From: G965237725 sp965237725
GTDB lineage: Bacteria > Pseudomonadota > Gammaproteobacteria > Arenicellales > Poriferihabitantaceae
DNA: 64,000 bases
NCBI GenBank assembly: GCA_965237725.1
Contig: OZ250151.1
Span: forward strand, 2,232,001-2,296,000
Reading direction: 5' to 3'
The position numbers were made by a program, and so were the translations under genes. Every line of letters starts with the position of its first letter. Within the stretch, counting starts at the first letter, position 1. The notes beneath the pieces are model-generated. The model saw only the letters and a list, made by a program, of their open reading frames with translations. It did not search any database and was not told where the DNA came from. Positions 54,814 through 63,763 of this stretch are shown one piece after another.

Positions 54814-55214
54814 ATCCAGATTGCAATCCAGGCGCAATTGCTGAACTCGATGCTGAATATCTGCGTGCTCTGGAAATCGGTCGCCTGATTTACCAACATT
54901 GCGACCATTGTGACCACAGCTGGCTACCGCCAAGGGAACAATGCCCCCAGTGTCTGGGTGACCACTGGAACTGGCGGGATGCCGCCGGGAGCGGGCGACT
55001 GATTAGCTGGACAATTTATCATATAGCCTATCATTCCGATTTCGCCGATCGTCTGCCTTACAATGTCGCGCTGGTGGAACTCGATGAAGGCCCGAGACTG
55101 GTCACCAACATCGACAACCCCGACGAATGCGGTGGGCTCGGAATTGAAAAGCCGGTTACAGTGAAAATTGTCACAATCGACACTCGACCACTGGCCAGGT
55201 TCGTACTTGTCTAG
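54810..55214 (+). CDS. DUF35 zinc-ribbon / OB-fold partner of the thiolase-like protein
   Basis: 134 residues, ATG overlapping the previous stop (ATGA). Zinc ribbon Cys31-x-x-Cys34 and Cys45-x-x-Cys48 (CDHCDHSWLPPREQCPQC), then the OB fold (GRLISWTIYHIAYH, YNVALVELDEGPRLVTNI). DUF35 proteins bind the acyl-CoA and complete the active site of thiolase-like partners; in sterol degradation the pair performs the aldol cleavage. Translational overlap points to a stoichiometric complex. It is the last gene of the cluster; an IS5-like end begins right behind its stop. Confidence 0.92.
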   Translation: MNPDCNPGAIAELDAEYLRALEIGRLIYQHCDHCDHSWLPPREQCPQCLGDHWNWRDAAGSGRLISWTIYHIAYHSDFADRLPYNVALVELDEGPRLVTNIDNPDECGGLGIEKPVTVKIVTIDTRPLARFVLV

Positions 55215-55225
55215 GGAGCCTCTGA
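55212..55225 (+). mobile_element. IS5-like terminal sequence at the right border of the catabolic cluster
   Basis: CTAG followed by GGAGCCTCTGACAAG, starting within the DUF35 stop codon. Same YTAR plus GGRRCCTCTGA pattern and same orientation as the sequence at 45044 and the left end of the MITE. Confidence 0.4.
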
Positions 55226-55284
55226 CAAGAGTAAAGAAAAGTAGAGGGGTCAGATTTATTTAATTAGTATGCGCTCTTAAAAAA

Positions 55285-55600
55285 ATGGTGCACCCATGGG
55301 CATAAATACCCATGAGCACAAGGGCCCGGTAGGACCTGCGAAGTACCATTGGGTACAAGGTCCCCGGAGGGGGAACCTCGGCTTTGGCTCACCCCTCCAA
55401 GGGGGTACCGAGGTCCTGCGTCGCTCTACCCCTGCCATGACCGCCAAAGCCTGCCCTCGACCCCGATCGGGGGTATGGTGGAAAAATCTTTCTGGAAAAG
55501 ATTTTCGCTTTAGCCCCGCAGGGGTGAGTATCAGGGATGATACGAACAAATGCAGTTACTGCAGGAGCAGGTAACTGCCCATGGCGTCGTACGACCAATG
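55285..55600. other. Array of perfect hairpins, gene-free
   Basis: At least nine short perfect inverted repeats in 300 bases: CATGGG/CCCATG (55295-55314), GTACC/GGTAC (55343-55356), TCCCC/GGGGA (55361-55374), CCTCGG/CCGAGG enclosing ACCCC/GGGGT (55376-55413), CCCCGATCGGGG (55461-55472), AAAATCTTT/AAAGATTTT (55483-55505), CCCC/GGGG (55514-55524), GTATC/GATAC (55528-55543), GCAGTTAC/GTAACTGC (55552-55578) and GTCGTACGAC (55586-55595). ORFs exist on both strands, as expected for symmetrical sequence, but show no family. It could be an intergenic repeat family or a structured RNA. Confidence 0.7.
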
Positions 55601-56153
55601 AATTATGAGTGCAGTCCTTGCCGAATCCAGACACAGTGATACGACCCGAAACACCGTTTAACAGAACATTACGCGAACACTAGAAATAAGGCATTGGTTC
55701 CCGAGAGATGTAAAGGAGTATGGGGGTGTTACCTATATTGTTACCTGAAAAATTGTGGGTGCCATTCCTAAAAACTCATCTGCCATAGTCGTTAGGCTAC
55801 CAATCGCCTATATTCACGATGAAGTCAACCCACGCGTTTTATCGGAACAATGATCGGGCCGTTCCCAATATCATTTTTATCCATTTCAACATAGCTGAAA
55901 CCATGAGAAACCCGTTAAGATCAACCAGGACGTGTATTTAGGAGGGACAGATAGTAGATGAGGTTGAATTGAGCGCATGGTTACGATCTCAACTGTAAAC
56001 CATGTGCTCGGTATAAAGCGTTACCTATCTGTCCGGTATGGACCGTGGCGCGTACTACTGGTTTTCACTATAAATTTTTAGATTTAAATAGGTACTGGCT
56101 AGAGAGGCATTCTCAAATATTCAGAGTAGTATATAGCGACTACATTTCATATT
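55601..56153. other. Remaining gene-free spacer
   Basis: About 550 bases to the glycosyltransferase-like stop codon. No ORF with family resemblance and no repeat recognised. Confidence 0.35.
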
Positions 56154-56909
56154 TTACAAAAAGAAACGACGATCATTGACATCTATGCCACTATGTTGGT
56201 CGATATGTGCCAGTGTTTTGCGAGACTCGTCTGCCCAAGGCTTCCCTAGTCGCTCCAACACGTCGAGACGTTCACGGAGCCTTTCAACCACACCATGTTT
56301 CCATTTGAAATGATTCACGAGCAGTTTGATTTTTGCCCGTGACTGACCACCGCGAATCCTGTGATGGCCGCCAAGAATTTCACAGCGCGCTTTTTGCAGT
56401 ACCACTTTTCTATCGTCGCCCCCAATGAGCTTTCTGGTCAGGCGCCGCTTCAGTGGATACTGCTCCGCTAACGATGGCGAAGATCTAAGCTGCGGAAAAC
56501 TACCGTCATTGGCAATACGATCAATCAATCGACCACGTGCATGATCGTATCCATGTTTGTCACACCATTCCAAAAATTCAGATAGCGGTGAGTGTGACTC
56601 GGAACGAGGGGGTGGCAACTCGTAAAACTCATCCACATCAAGGACACTGATCCATTGATCAGGATCGGCACAGCGCTTACGAATAGTATTTAGCCTCTTG
56701 GACATAGCGGGAGCGGTGTAGTCGAAATCATCCACTATATCTATATGCACTGGATATCCTTCCGATATTCTCTCTACCTCGCTAACAATGTTGGGATTTG
56801 ATTGTGTATTGATTGCAAAATGAAACTCACGAAATCCCAATTCACTATAGTGACGAAGAAAGTGCGAGAGAATCGTGGCATCAAGATATATCGGAGCAAT
56901 CATAATCAT
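56154..56909 (-). CDS. Glycosyltransferase family 2/92-like protein
   Basis: 251 residues. It starts without a signal: MIMIAPIYLDATILSHFLRH, then the putative nucleotide/metal site VLDVDEFYELP (DxD-like), a segment with GRLIDRIANDGSFP, and NHFKWKHGVVERL near the end. This layout is found in the Glyco_tranf_2_4-type proteins that extend surface glycans, often as accessory transferases in variable loci. It is on the opposite strand to the sialic-acid-like genes, with about 255 bases between divergent starts. Confidence 0.75.
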   Translation of the reverse strand: MIMIAPIYLDATILSHFLRHYSELGFREFHFAINTQSNPNIVSEVERISEGYPVHIDIVDDFDYTAPAMSKRLNTIRKRCADPDQWISVLDVDEFYELPPPRSESHSPLSEFLEWCDKHGYDHARGRLIDRIANDGSFPQLRSSPSLAEQYPLKRRLTRKLIGGDDRKVVLQKARCEILGGHHRIRGGQSRAKIKLLVNHFKWKHGVVERLRERLDVLERLGKPWADESRKTLAHIDQHSGIDVNDRRFFL

Positions 56910-57166
56910 GACGGAATTCTAGCATCCACTCTTGACTGTCTCTATGTTTTTCCAGAATCCGGAGCCTCTTGAGAAATGGTGACTTTCGCTTTAATTCTCC
57001 TTTTCTTCAAGACCAATCTGTAGAATCAACATTTCGAGTCCGAAGCGAGCCAGCTGGAAATGTTCTATTCTTAAGTGCAAAGCAAAATTTACAATGTAAA
57101 AATTGGTATGTATTATTGCGTCCTAAGAATTAAATGTGGCAACTCACCCAGAACATCCTGGAACAA

Positions 57167-58267
57167 ATGACAAGTATTAAAATTATCGGCGCAGGTTCCA
57201 TCGGTAATCATATTGCCAATGCTGCCCGAGCTCATGATTGGGATGTTCTGCTAACAGATATTGACCCCGAAGCTCTGCGCCGATCCAAAGAAGAAATTTA
57301 TCCTGGCAGATATGGGGACTGGGATGATGCAATCGATTTGGCAAATAGCGAAGATACAATAAGTCAGAGTGCCGATGTCATTTTCGTTGGTACTCCGCCA
57401 GATAGACATATCGACCTTGCTTCCAAGATTTTATCAAGCTCTGACCCCAAAGTGTTGATCGTGGAAAAGCCATTGTGTGGGCCAGATTTGGCAGGATGTT
57501 CCGATTTGATCAGTCAAACTCATGGAAGTGATGTATTCGTTGGCGTGGGATACAACCATACACTTGGCGAAAACACGGCAATTCTGGAAAAATTTATTGC
57601 GGAAAGTGACTTGGGTGAAATCCAGACGATCTCGGCGAAGACCCGGGAACACTGGGGTGGAATATTCAAGGCTCATCCGTGGTTATCCGGCCCTGAAGAT
57701 AGTTACTTGGGGTTTTCGTCCCGCGGAGGTGGGGCCTGCTGTGAACATTCCCATGCCATTAATATCTGGCAGCACTTTGCCCATAGACTTGGAGGCGGGC
57801 GTGTCAATGAGGTCAGTGCGTTGATGGATATGTGCCTGGAGGGAAATGTGGAATATGACAGACTGGCAGTTTTGTCATTGAGAACGGAAAGTGGTATCGC
57901 TGGAGAAGTCATTCAGGACGTGGTGACATTTCCTGCCGAAAAATCTGCGAGAATTCAATGGGAACGGGGATTTGCTGAATGGGTTGTAAATCATGAGCCT
58001 GGATTTGACGCAGTTTTAACTGGTGGAGCTGAATCTGAACCGGAGATTATTAAGGTAGCTAAAACCCGGGCTGATGAATTTAAGGCGGAAATTCAGCATA
58101 TAGAAGATATTCTGTCTGGTAAAATATCGGATTCTCCTATATCTCTTCAGCGGGGAATGGAAACAATGGTTGTCATTGCCGCCGCATTTCAATCTTCACA
58201 TAATAATCGTGTAGTGCAAATTGACTGGAATACAGGATATAACCTGGATGCACTAAACTTTAAATAA
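57167..58267 (+). CDS. Gfo/Idh/MocA-family oxidoreductase
   Basis: 366 residues from the ATG at 57167. NAD(P) site IKIIGAGSIGNHIANAA at the start and the family motif EKPLCGP around 105-111; the C-terminal alpha/beta domain contains GYNHTLGENT and HSHAINIWQHF with a probable active-site His. Members oxidise or reduce sugars and sugar nucleotides. With NeuB-like and NeuA-like genes next (8 and 74 bases apart), it probably modifies a nonulosonic acid or its precursor, as in legionaminic- or 8-epi-type pathways. Confidence 0.88.
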   Translation: MTSIKIIGAGSIGNHIANAARAHDWDVLLTDIDPEALRRSKEEIYPGRYGDWDDAIDLANSEDTISQSADVIFVGTPPDRHIDLASKILSSSDPKVLIVEKPLCGPDLAGCSDLISQTHGSDVFVGVGYNHTLGENTAILEKFIAESDLGEIQTISAKTREHWGGIFKAHPWLSGPEDSYLGFSSRGGGACCEHSHAINIWQHFAHRLGGGRVNEVSALMDMCLEGNVEYDRLAVLSLRTESGIAGEVIQDVVTFPAEKSARIQWERGFAEWVVNHEPGFDAVLTGGAESEPEIIKVAKTRADEFKAEIQHIEDILSGKISDSPISLQRGMETMVVIAAAFQSSHNNRVVQIDWNTGYNLDALNFK

Positions 58268-58275
58268 AAATCAAT

Positions 58276-59805
58276 ATGAAACTCGATGACCTCAATGATT
58301 TGTTTATTTACGACATGGCAAACAACCATCAAGGTGATGTCGACCATGCAAAAAGAATTATCAGTGAAGTTGGGAAAGTTAATAATGCTGCCGGTGTAAA
58401 AGGAGCATTGAAGTTCCAGTTTAGGCAACTGGATACATTTATTCATCCTGATTACCATTCCAGGACAGATATAAAATTTATAAAAAGATTCAGTGAAACC
58501 AGGATGCCAATGGAGGCATACTATGAATTGAGTCAATGCGTCAGGGATGCGGGATTGCATACAATGTGCACTCCATTTGACGAATCCTCTGTCGACATTA
58601 TCTGCGAAATGGAGTTCGATGTTATAAAAATTGCAAGCTGTTCAGCGAATGACAAACCGCTATTGAAGAAAATCGCGTCTGTGAATTTTCCCGTAGTTGC
58701 ATCAACAGGCGGATTGCGATTGGATGAAATTGACTGGCTTGTTAATTTTCTGGAATCAGAACGAGTAAATTTTGCGCTGATGCATTGCGTGGCCATCTAC
58801 CCCACACCTGATGATGCGTTACAGTTGAACCAAATAGATCTTCTGAGAGATCGATACAAAGGTATACCGATTGGCTGGTCCACCCATGAATGCCCAGATA
58901 ATACTATGCCAATCCAAATTGCTGTTGCTAAGGGAGCACGTCTATTTGAGCGCCACTGTGGGATCCCAAAATCCGATGCCCCATTAAACGGATATTCTTC
59001 GACCCCAGATCAGTTGGCTAGCTGGCTAACGTCCTATAAATCCGCGGTCAGTATGGCTGGTGCCGAAAGAAGGGCGCCGGCGTCTGAGACAGAGTCCTCC
59101 ACTCTTCTGGAGCTAAAGCGTGGAATCTATGCTTCACGGAATATTGATAAAGGGGAAATTCTGAAAGACTCTGATATTTTCATTGCAATGCCGGTCCAGG
59201 ATAAACAGCTTACCAGTGAGTCCTGGTATCCCGGACTCGTGTCGGATCAAAACTATGAAAAAAATAGTGCTCTAAGTGACAGTCTGGCGAAAAAACATTT
59301 GAGCGATGATCAGTACATTTATCAGATCATGCTACAGGTAAGAGGAATGTTGAGTAAGGCGAACCTAAAAATAAACGGCGATGCGGAGTTAGAAATATCA
59401 CACCATTACGGTCTGCGTCGATTCCGGGAATTTGGCGCTGTTATTATCACTTGTATTAACAGAGCCTATGCAAAAAAACTCGTGATCCAGCTACCTAGAC
59501 AAAAACACCCCTACCACCATCACAAGAAAAAAGAGGAGACATTCCAGCTTTTGGACGGTGACCTGGAGATTGTCAAGGACGGCTATCCAACTCGACTTTT
59601 GCCAGGGGATACGATTGTTATTGAACCGAATTCATGGCACAAATTTCATACCCTTGAAGGAGCAATTGTGGAAGAAGTTTCAACAACTCATTTCAATGAT
59701 GACAGTTTTTATGAGGACCCCACGATTGCGTCAATGAATCGTGATCAGCGAAAAACGAAAGTTGATCAGTGGAGGAATTACTTTCGAACCCGTTACAAAG
59801 CTTAA
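58276..59805 (+). CDS. NeuB-family nonulosonic acid synthase with SAF and C-terminal cupin domains
   Basis: 509 residues. NeuB barrel at about 8-255: YDMANNHQGDVDHAKRII, LHTMCTPFDESSV, VIKIASCSANDKPLL, VVASTGG, HCVAIYPTP and ERHCG carry the PEP/metal-site residues. A SAF (antifreeze-like) domain follows at about 275-335 (RGIYASRNIDKGEILKDSDI). After a linker, residues 395-470 form a cupin (HPYHHHKKKEETFQLLDGDLE, then PGDTIVIEPNSWHKF) with metal-ligand His/Glu. The enzyme condenses PEP with an N-acetyl-hexosamine to give a sialic-acid-like sugar. Typical NeuB ends after SAF (about 340-350), so the cupin is an extra domain that may act as sugar isomerase or binding module. Confidence 0.9.
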   Translation: MKLDDLNDLFIYDMANNHQGDVDHAKRIISEVGKVNNAAGVKGALKFQFRQLDTFIHPDYHSRTDIKFIKRFSETRMPMEAYYELSQCVRDAGLHTMCTPFDESSVDIICEMEFDVIKIASCSANDKPLLKKIASVNFPVVASTGGLRLDEIDWLVNFLESERVNFALMHCVAIYPTPDDALQLNQIDLLRDRYKGIPIGWSTHECPDNTMPIQIAVAKGARLFERHCGIPKSDAPLNGYSSTPDQLASWLTSYKSAVSMAGAERRAPASETESSTLLELKRGIYASRNIDKGEILKDSDIFIAMPVQDKQLTSESWYPGLVSDQNYEKNSALSDSLAKKHLSDDQYIYQIMLQVRGMLSKANLKINGDAELEISHHYGLRRFREFGAVIITCINRAYAKKLVIQLPRQKHPYHHHKKKEETFQLLDGDLEIVKDGYPTRLLPGDTIVIEPNSWHKFHTLEGAIVEEVSTTHFNDDSFYEDPTIASMNRDQRKTKVDQWRNYFRTRYKA

Positions 59806-59879
59806 TCGAATCTATAATAACTGCATTTGCGTCGGTCGGACAAGCTGCAAACAGAGTCAAACGTACAGGAGCGAGTAAT

Positions 59880-60596
59880 TTGTATAAAAATAATCGAGTA
59901 CTAGCCGTTGTACCTGCACGTGGAGGTAGCAAAGGAGTTCCACTTAAAAATCTGAGAAAGATATGCGGCCGATCTCTGATTGCATTGGTTGGTGATACGG
60001 TGAAAGAAGTAGAAGAACTGGACCGTATCATAGTGACAACGGACCACGATGGGATCGTTGCAGAGGCCGAAGCTCATGGTATTGATGCGCCTTTTCGCAG
60101 GCCCGAGGAATTATCCGGCGATCGGGTTGGCGACCTCGATGTATTGCAACATGCTTTAATTTCCATAGAGCGTATTGACAATATTGAATACGATTTGATT
60201 GTAATGCTGCAGCCCACTTCCCCTTCACGAAGACCAGAGCATGTCAGACAAGCCATCCACCAGGTGATTGACAATAACCTCGATGCAGTTTGGTCGGTGT
60301 CAGAAACAGATCTGAAATTTCATCCATGGAAACAGCTTGTTGTGGGTTCTCATAACAAACTGTCGTATTTCGATAAACAAGGCAAAAAAATTGTAGCCCG
60401 ACAACAATTGCAACCAGTTTACCACCGCAATGGTATTGTATATGTGTTTAAACGATCCAGCCTCCTGGAAAATGAATTCTTGCTAATGGGAAAAACCTGG
60501 CCGCTGGTAATAAAAGAATATGTAGTAAATATTGATACAGAAGACGATATTCGTGAGGCAGAAAAATTATTACGCGGGGTAATTTCCCCATCATAA
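59880..60596 (+). CDS. CMP-nonulosonate cytidylyltransferase (NeuA-like)
   Basis: 238 residues from the TTG at 59880, chosen because AGGAG lies eight bases ahead (59867-59871) and the catalytic domain begins at once (VLAVVPARGGSKGVPLKNL); the earlier ATG at 59769 overlaps the synthase gene and gives a leader without homology. Further motifs: IVTTDHDGIVAEA, LIVMLQPTSPSRRPEHV, HRNGIVYVFKR and IDTEDDIREAE. It activates the sugar made by the synthase to its CMP form for transfer onto a surface glycan. It lacks the C-terminal phosphatase-like domain of some NeuA. Confidence 0.9.
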   Translation: MYKNNRVLAVVPARGGSKGVPLKNLRKICGRSLIALVGDTVKEVEELDRIIVTTDHDGIVAEAEAHGIDAPFRRPEELSGDRVGDLDVLQHALISIERIDNIEYDLIVMLQPTSPSRRPEHVRQAIHQVIDNNLDAVWSVSETDLKFHPWKQLVVGSHNKLSYFDKQGKKIVARQQLQPVYHRNGIVYVFKRSSLLENEFLLMGKTWPLVIKEYVVNIDTEDDIREAEKLLRGVISPS

Positions 60597-60946
60597 AAGC
60601 AACATCAACAAGGCACAATATATAGGGGCATCATCGGTATCACACCCGTCCATGTTGCGGCGAAATACAAAACCGGATGACAACACAATAATGTTTAACA
60701 TTTCAACTGAACTCGCCCACACCAAGTTTTCAAAGCGATCTCTATTTGCCCTAGTGCAATATTTTTGGTGAGAAATCACTTGGTATTTGCACTTGTACAA
60801 ATGTTGGTTTGTATTATCATTAAAATGATAATATCAACTCAATCTATACCAATGCTTGAGTAAGCAGAGAACAGAGACTCGTTTCGACATAGTTTGAGTC
60901 TGAATTTGTTGTAAATCTGAGCTATTTCTCGTATATCTTTCTATCC
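60597..60946. other. Spacer with the leader repeated before the second glycosyltransferase copy
   Basis: 350 bases. The last 60 (from 60889) recur almost unchanged before the next copy (from 62319): TAGTTTGAGTCTGAATTTG, then TCTGAGCTATTTCTCGTATA. The rest shows no gene. Confidence 0.5.
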
Positions 60947-62311
60947 ATGAAAATCAAAAATGACACGCCCACAGTGCTCCTGCCTGTCTATACGGTAACC
61001 CGGGAGTTGGATAGCAAACTGGCGATCGCTTCGGCTCTGGCTTCGATGGGATTACGATCCATTGTCGGGCACAAGGATGCATTGAGGATTGTCGCGAACA
61101 AATCGAAACGAATCACATGGCTGGGTAAAATTCTGTTTGATAGCATCGAAAAACGCCGTCTATGGCGCTCGCTTAAAAAGAAATCGGCTATTATGTTTAT
61201 GATTGATGAAGGGGGTATTTTCCCGGAAAATGGGTGGATCCAAAACATGCTGCAGAAACACCGGATACACCAAATTCGGGATATTCCGGTGAATACGATC
61301 TGTTTATGGGGAGAACTTCAAAAACAGGTCATTGCAAAACAGGCACCTGAATTGGCCAGTACGCTTGCCGTTACCGGCTGTCCTCGGTTTGATTTATGCG
61401 GAACAAAATACAGCTGGATTGAAAGCATTGCCAATGAAACTGACTTTGCCACACATCAGCCGTACATCCTGATTTGTTCACGATTTACCAGTGTTGCCCA
61501 CGCTGAAGGCATGCAAATTCCTTTCACGAGGAAAGTAAATCCAAATATTTGGCCAAATGATATGAGCCTACAGGATATATCAGAGCTGTGGTATACCAGC
61601 TGGCAAAGAGACGTTCATGATTTCGCTGATTTTGTCGTTGCAGTGAAAGAAATTGCCAAAGCCCATCCGGATTACACCATTGTTCTGCGTCCCCATCCCA
61701 GCGAGAGCTTGGGCTTTTATAAAGAGGCCCTGAAGCCCTTTAAAAATATCGAAGTAATCCGGTCCGGAAGTGTGCTGGGCTGGATTCGTTCAGCCGAGGT
61801 GGTGGTACATACCAATTGTACGACCGGCGTGGAAGCGATTCTTGCCGGACGACCGACCATAAACTTTTTACCCGATACGGTGCCCAGAGAAAACCTTGAC
61901 AAGGCGGTTTCCAGGGAGGCTGGCATTATCACGCGGTCGGTTGAAGATACCGTCGAACGGGTATCTGAGATGGTTAACGGTGGTGATTTTTCTCAGGCCT
62001 GGTCAGATCGGGCAAAATCCATCCTGCTTAATCTCGAGACGGAGTCAATTCCAGTTTTGGCAAAAGAAACGAGGCGGTGTATTGACAGTGCAGGGATCAA
62101 TTCTTCGAAAGTCAGGCTCCCCTCCAGGGAAAGAGTGAAACCTATAGGGGAGGTCGACAATAAAAAAACAATGGCGCCCTATAGGACTTTCAAACGAATA
62201 CCCCTGGATCGGGAATACATAGAATCGTTCATCGATGGTTGTATTTCAAACAACCTGGGTAGTGGTAACGTTGCTTATTCAACGGAGCGACTTGTGGTCA
62301 TCGAGCCGTAA
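60947..62311 (+). CDS. Surface-carbohydrate biosynthesis protein (GT-B-like), copy 1
   Basis: 454 residues. No signal or membrane segments. N-terminal half with VLLPVYTVTRELDSKLAIAS, MFMIDEGGIFPEN and CLWGELQKQVI; C-terminal half with YTIVLRPHPSESLGFYKEAL and VVVHTNCTTGVEAILAGRPT, the acidic/His pattern of CDP-glycerol-transferase- or sialyltransferase-like GT-B enzymes that bind a nucleotide sugar between the two lobes. Belongs to the surface-carbohydrate biosynthesis proteins seen beside NeuA/NeuB genes, so it may transfer the CMP-sugar made upstream; this is inferred from neighbours. First of three near-identical tandem genes. Confidence 0.8.
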   Translation: MKIKNDTPTVLLPVYTVTRELDSKLAIASALASMGLRSIVGHKDALRIVANKSKRITWLGKILFDSIEKRRLWRSLKKKSAIMFMIDEGGIFPENGWIQNMLQKHRIHQIRDIPVNTICLWGELQKQVIAKQAPELASTLAVTGCPRFDLCGTKYSWIESIANETDFATHQPYILICSRFTSVAHAEGMQIPFTRKVNPNIWPNDMSLQDISELWYTSWQRDVHDFADFVVAVKEIAKAHPDYTIVLRPHPSESLGFYKEALKPFKNIEVIRSGSVLGWIRSAEVVVHTNCTTGVEAILAGRPTINFLPDTVPRENLDKAVSREAGIITRSVEDTVERVSEMVNGGDFSQAWSDRAKSILLNLETESIPVLAKETRRCIDSAGINSSKVRLPSRERVKPIGEVDNKKTMAPYRTFKRIPLDREYIESFIDGCISNNLGSGNVAYSTERLVVIEP

Positions 62312-62376
62312 ATTCCGTATAGTTTGAATCTGAATTAGTTGTAAATCTGAGCTATTTCTCGTATATCTTTCTATCC

Positions 62377-63744
62377 ATGAAAATCAAAAATGACACGCCC
62401 ACAGTGCTCCTGCCTGTCTATACGGTAACCCGGGAGTTGGATAGCAAATTGGCGATCGCTTCGGCTCTGGCTTCGATGGGATTACGATCCATTGTCGGAC
62501 ACAAGGATGCATTGAGGATTGTCGCGAACAAATCGAAACGAATCACATGGCTGGGTAAAAGCCTGTTTGATAGCAGCGCAAAACGCCGTCTATGGCGCTC
62601 GCTGGTTAAAAAAAAATCGGCTATTATGTTTATGATTGATGAGGGGGGAATTTTCCCGGAAAATGTGTGGGTACAACACATGCTGCAGAAACACCGGATA
62701 CACCAACTTCGGGATATTCCGGTGAATACGATCTGTTTATGGGGAGAACTTCAAAAACAGGTCATTGCAAAACAGGCACCTGAATTGGCCAGTACGCTTG
62801 CCGTTACCGGCTGTCCTCGGTTTGATTTATGCGGAACAAAATACAGCTGGATTGAAAGCATTGCCAATGAAACTGACTTTGCCACACATCAGCCGTATAT
62901 ACTGATTTGTTCGCGATTTACCAGCATTGCCCACGCTGAAGGCATGCAAATTCAATTCACGAGGAAAGTAAATCCAAATATTTGGCCAAATGATATGAGC
63001 CTACAGGATATATCAGAGCTGTGGTATACCAGCTGGCAAAGAGACGTTCATGATTTCGCTGATTTTGTCGTTGCAGTGAAAGAAATTGCCAAAGCCCATC
63101 CGGATTACACCATTGTTCTGCGTCCCCATCCCAGCGAGAGCTTGGGCTTTTATAAAGAGGCCCTGAAGCCCTTTAAAAATATCGAAGTAATCCGGTCCGG
63201 AAGTGTGCTGGGCTGGATTCGCTCGGCCGAGGTGGTGGTCCATACCAATTGTACGACCGGCGTAGAAGCGATTCTGGCCGGACGACCGACCATAAACTTT
63301 TTACCCGATACCGTACCCAGAAAAAACCTTGATAAGGAAGTTTCAAGAGAAGCTGGTATTGTCACAAGATCGATTGAAGAGACCGTTGAGCAGGTATCTG
63401 AGATAGTGAACGGTGGTGACTTTTCTCAGGCCTGGTCAGATCGGGCAAAATCCATCCTGCTTAATCTCGAGACGGAGTCAATTCCAGTGTTGGCAAAAGA
63501 AACCAGGAGATGCATTGACAGTGCAGGCATTGATTCTTCGAAAGTCAGGCTCCCCTCCAGGGAAAGAGCGAAACCTATAGGGGAGGTCGACAATAAAAAA
63601 ACAATGGTGCCCTATAGGACTTTCAAACAAATACCCCTGGATCGGGAATACATAGAATCGTTCATCGATGGCTGTATTTCAAATAACCTGGGCAGTGGTC
63701 ACGTTAGTTATTCAACGGAGCGACTTGTGGTCATCGAGCCGTAA
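62377..63744 (+). CDS. Surface-carbohydrate biosynthesis protein (GT-B-like), copy 2
   Basis: 455 residues, over 90 percent identical to copy 1 by eye, one codon longer (RSLVKKKSAIM against RSLKKKSAIM). Substitutions are scattered (VWVQHML for GWIQNML, RKNLDKEVS for RENLDKAVS), with the nucleotide-sugar region unchanged. It is preceded by the same 60-base leader as copy 1, so gene and leader were duplicated as a unit of about 1430 bases. Both appear functional. Confidence 0.8.
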   Translation: MKIKNDTPTVLLPVYTVTRELDSKLAIASALASMGLRSIVGHKDALRIVANKSKRITWLGKSLFDSSAKRRLWRSLVKKKSAIMFMIDEGGIFPENVWVQHMLQKHRIHQLRDIPVNTICLWGELQKQVIAKQAPELASTLAVTGCPRFDLCGTKYSWIESIANETDFATHQPYILICSRFTSIAHAEGMQIQFTRKVNPNIWPNDMSLQDISELWYTSWQRDVHDFADFVVAVKEIAKAHPDYTIVLRPHPSESLGFYKEALKPFKNIEVIRSGSVLGWIRSAEVVVHTNCTTGVEAILAGRPTINFLPDTVPRKNLDKEVSREAGIVTRSIEETVEQVSEIVNGGDFSQAWSDRAKSILLNLETESIPVLAKETRRCIDSAGIDSSKVRLPSRERAKPIGEVDNKKTMVPYRTFKQIPLDREYIESFIDGCISNNLGSGHVSYSTERLVVIEP

Positions 63745-63763
63745 TTCAGATTTCCTTCTATCC

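Noticed and set aside
55277..55634. Overlapping ORFs on both strands in the hairpin array
   Set aside because: Symmetrical hairpin sequence keeps frames open on both strands; no family resemblance, leader or convincing start.
56960..56975. A further IS5-like end (GGAGCCTCTTGAG)
   Set aside because: It differs at the end of the motif and lacks the YTAR tetranucleotide before it.
60591..60800. Minus-strand ORF of 69 residues after the cytidylyltransferase
   Set aside because: No family, no ribosome site, and composition of a spacer.
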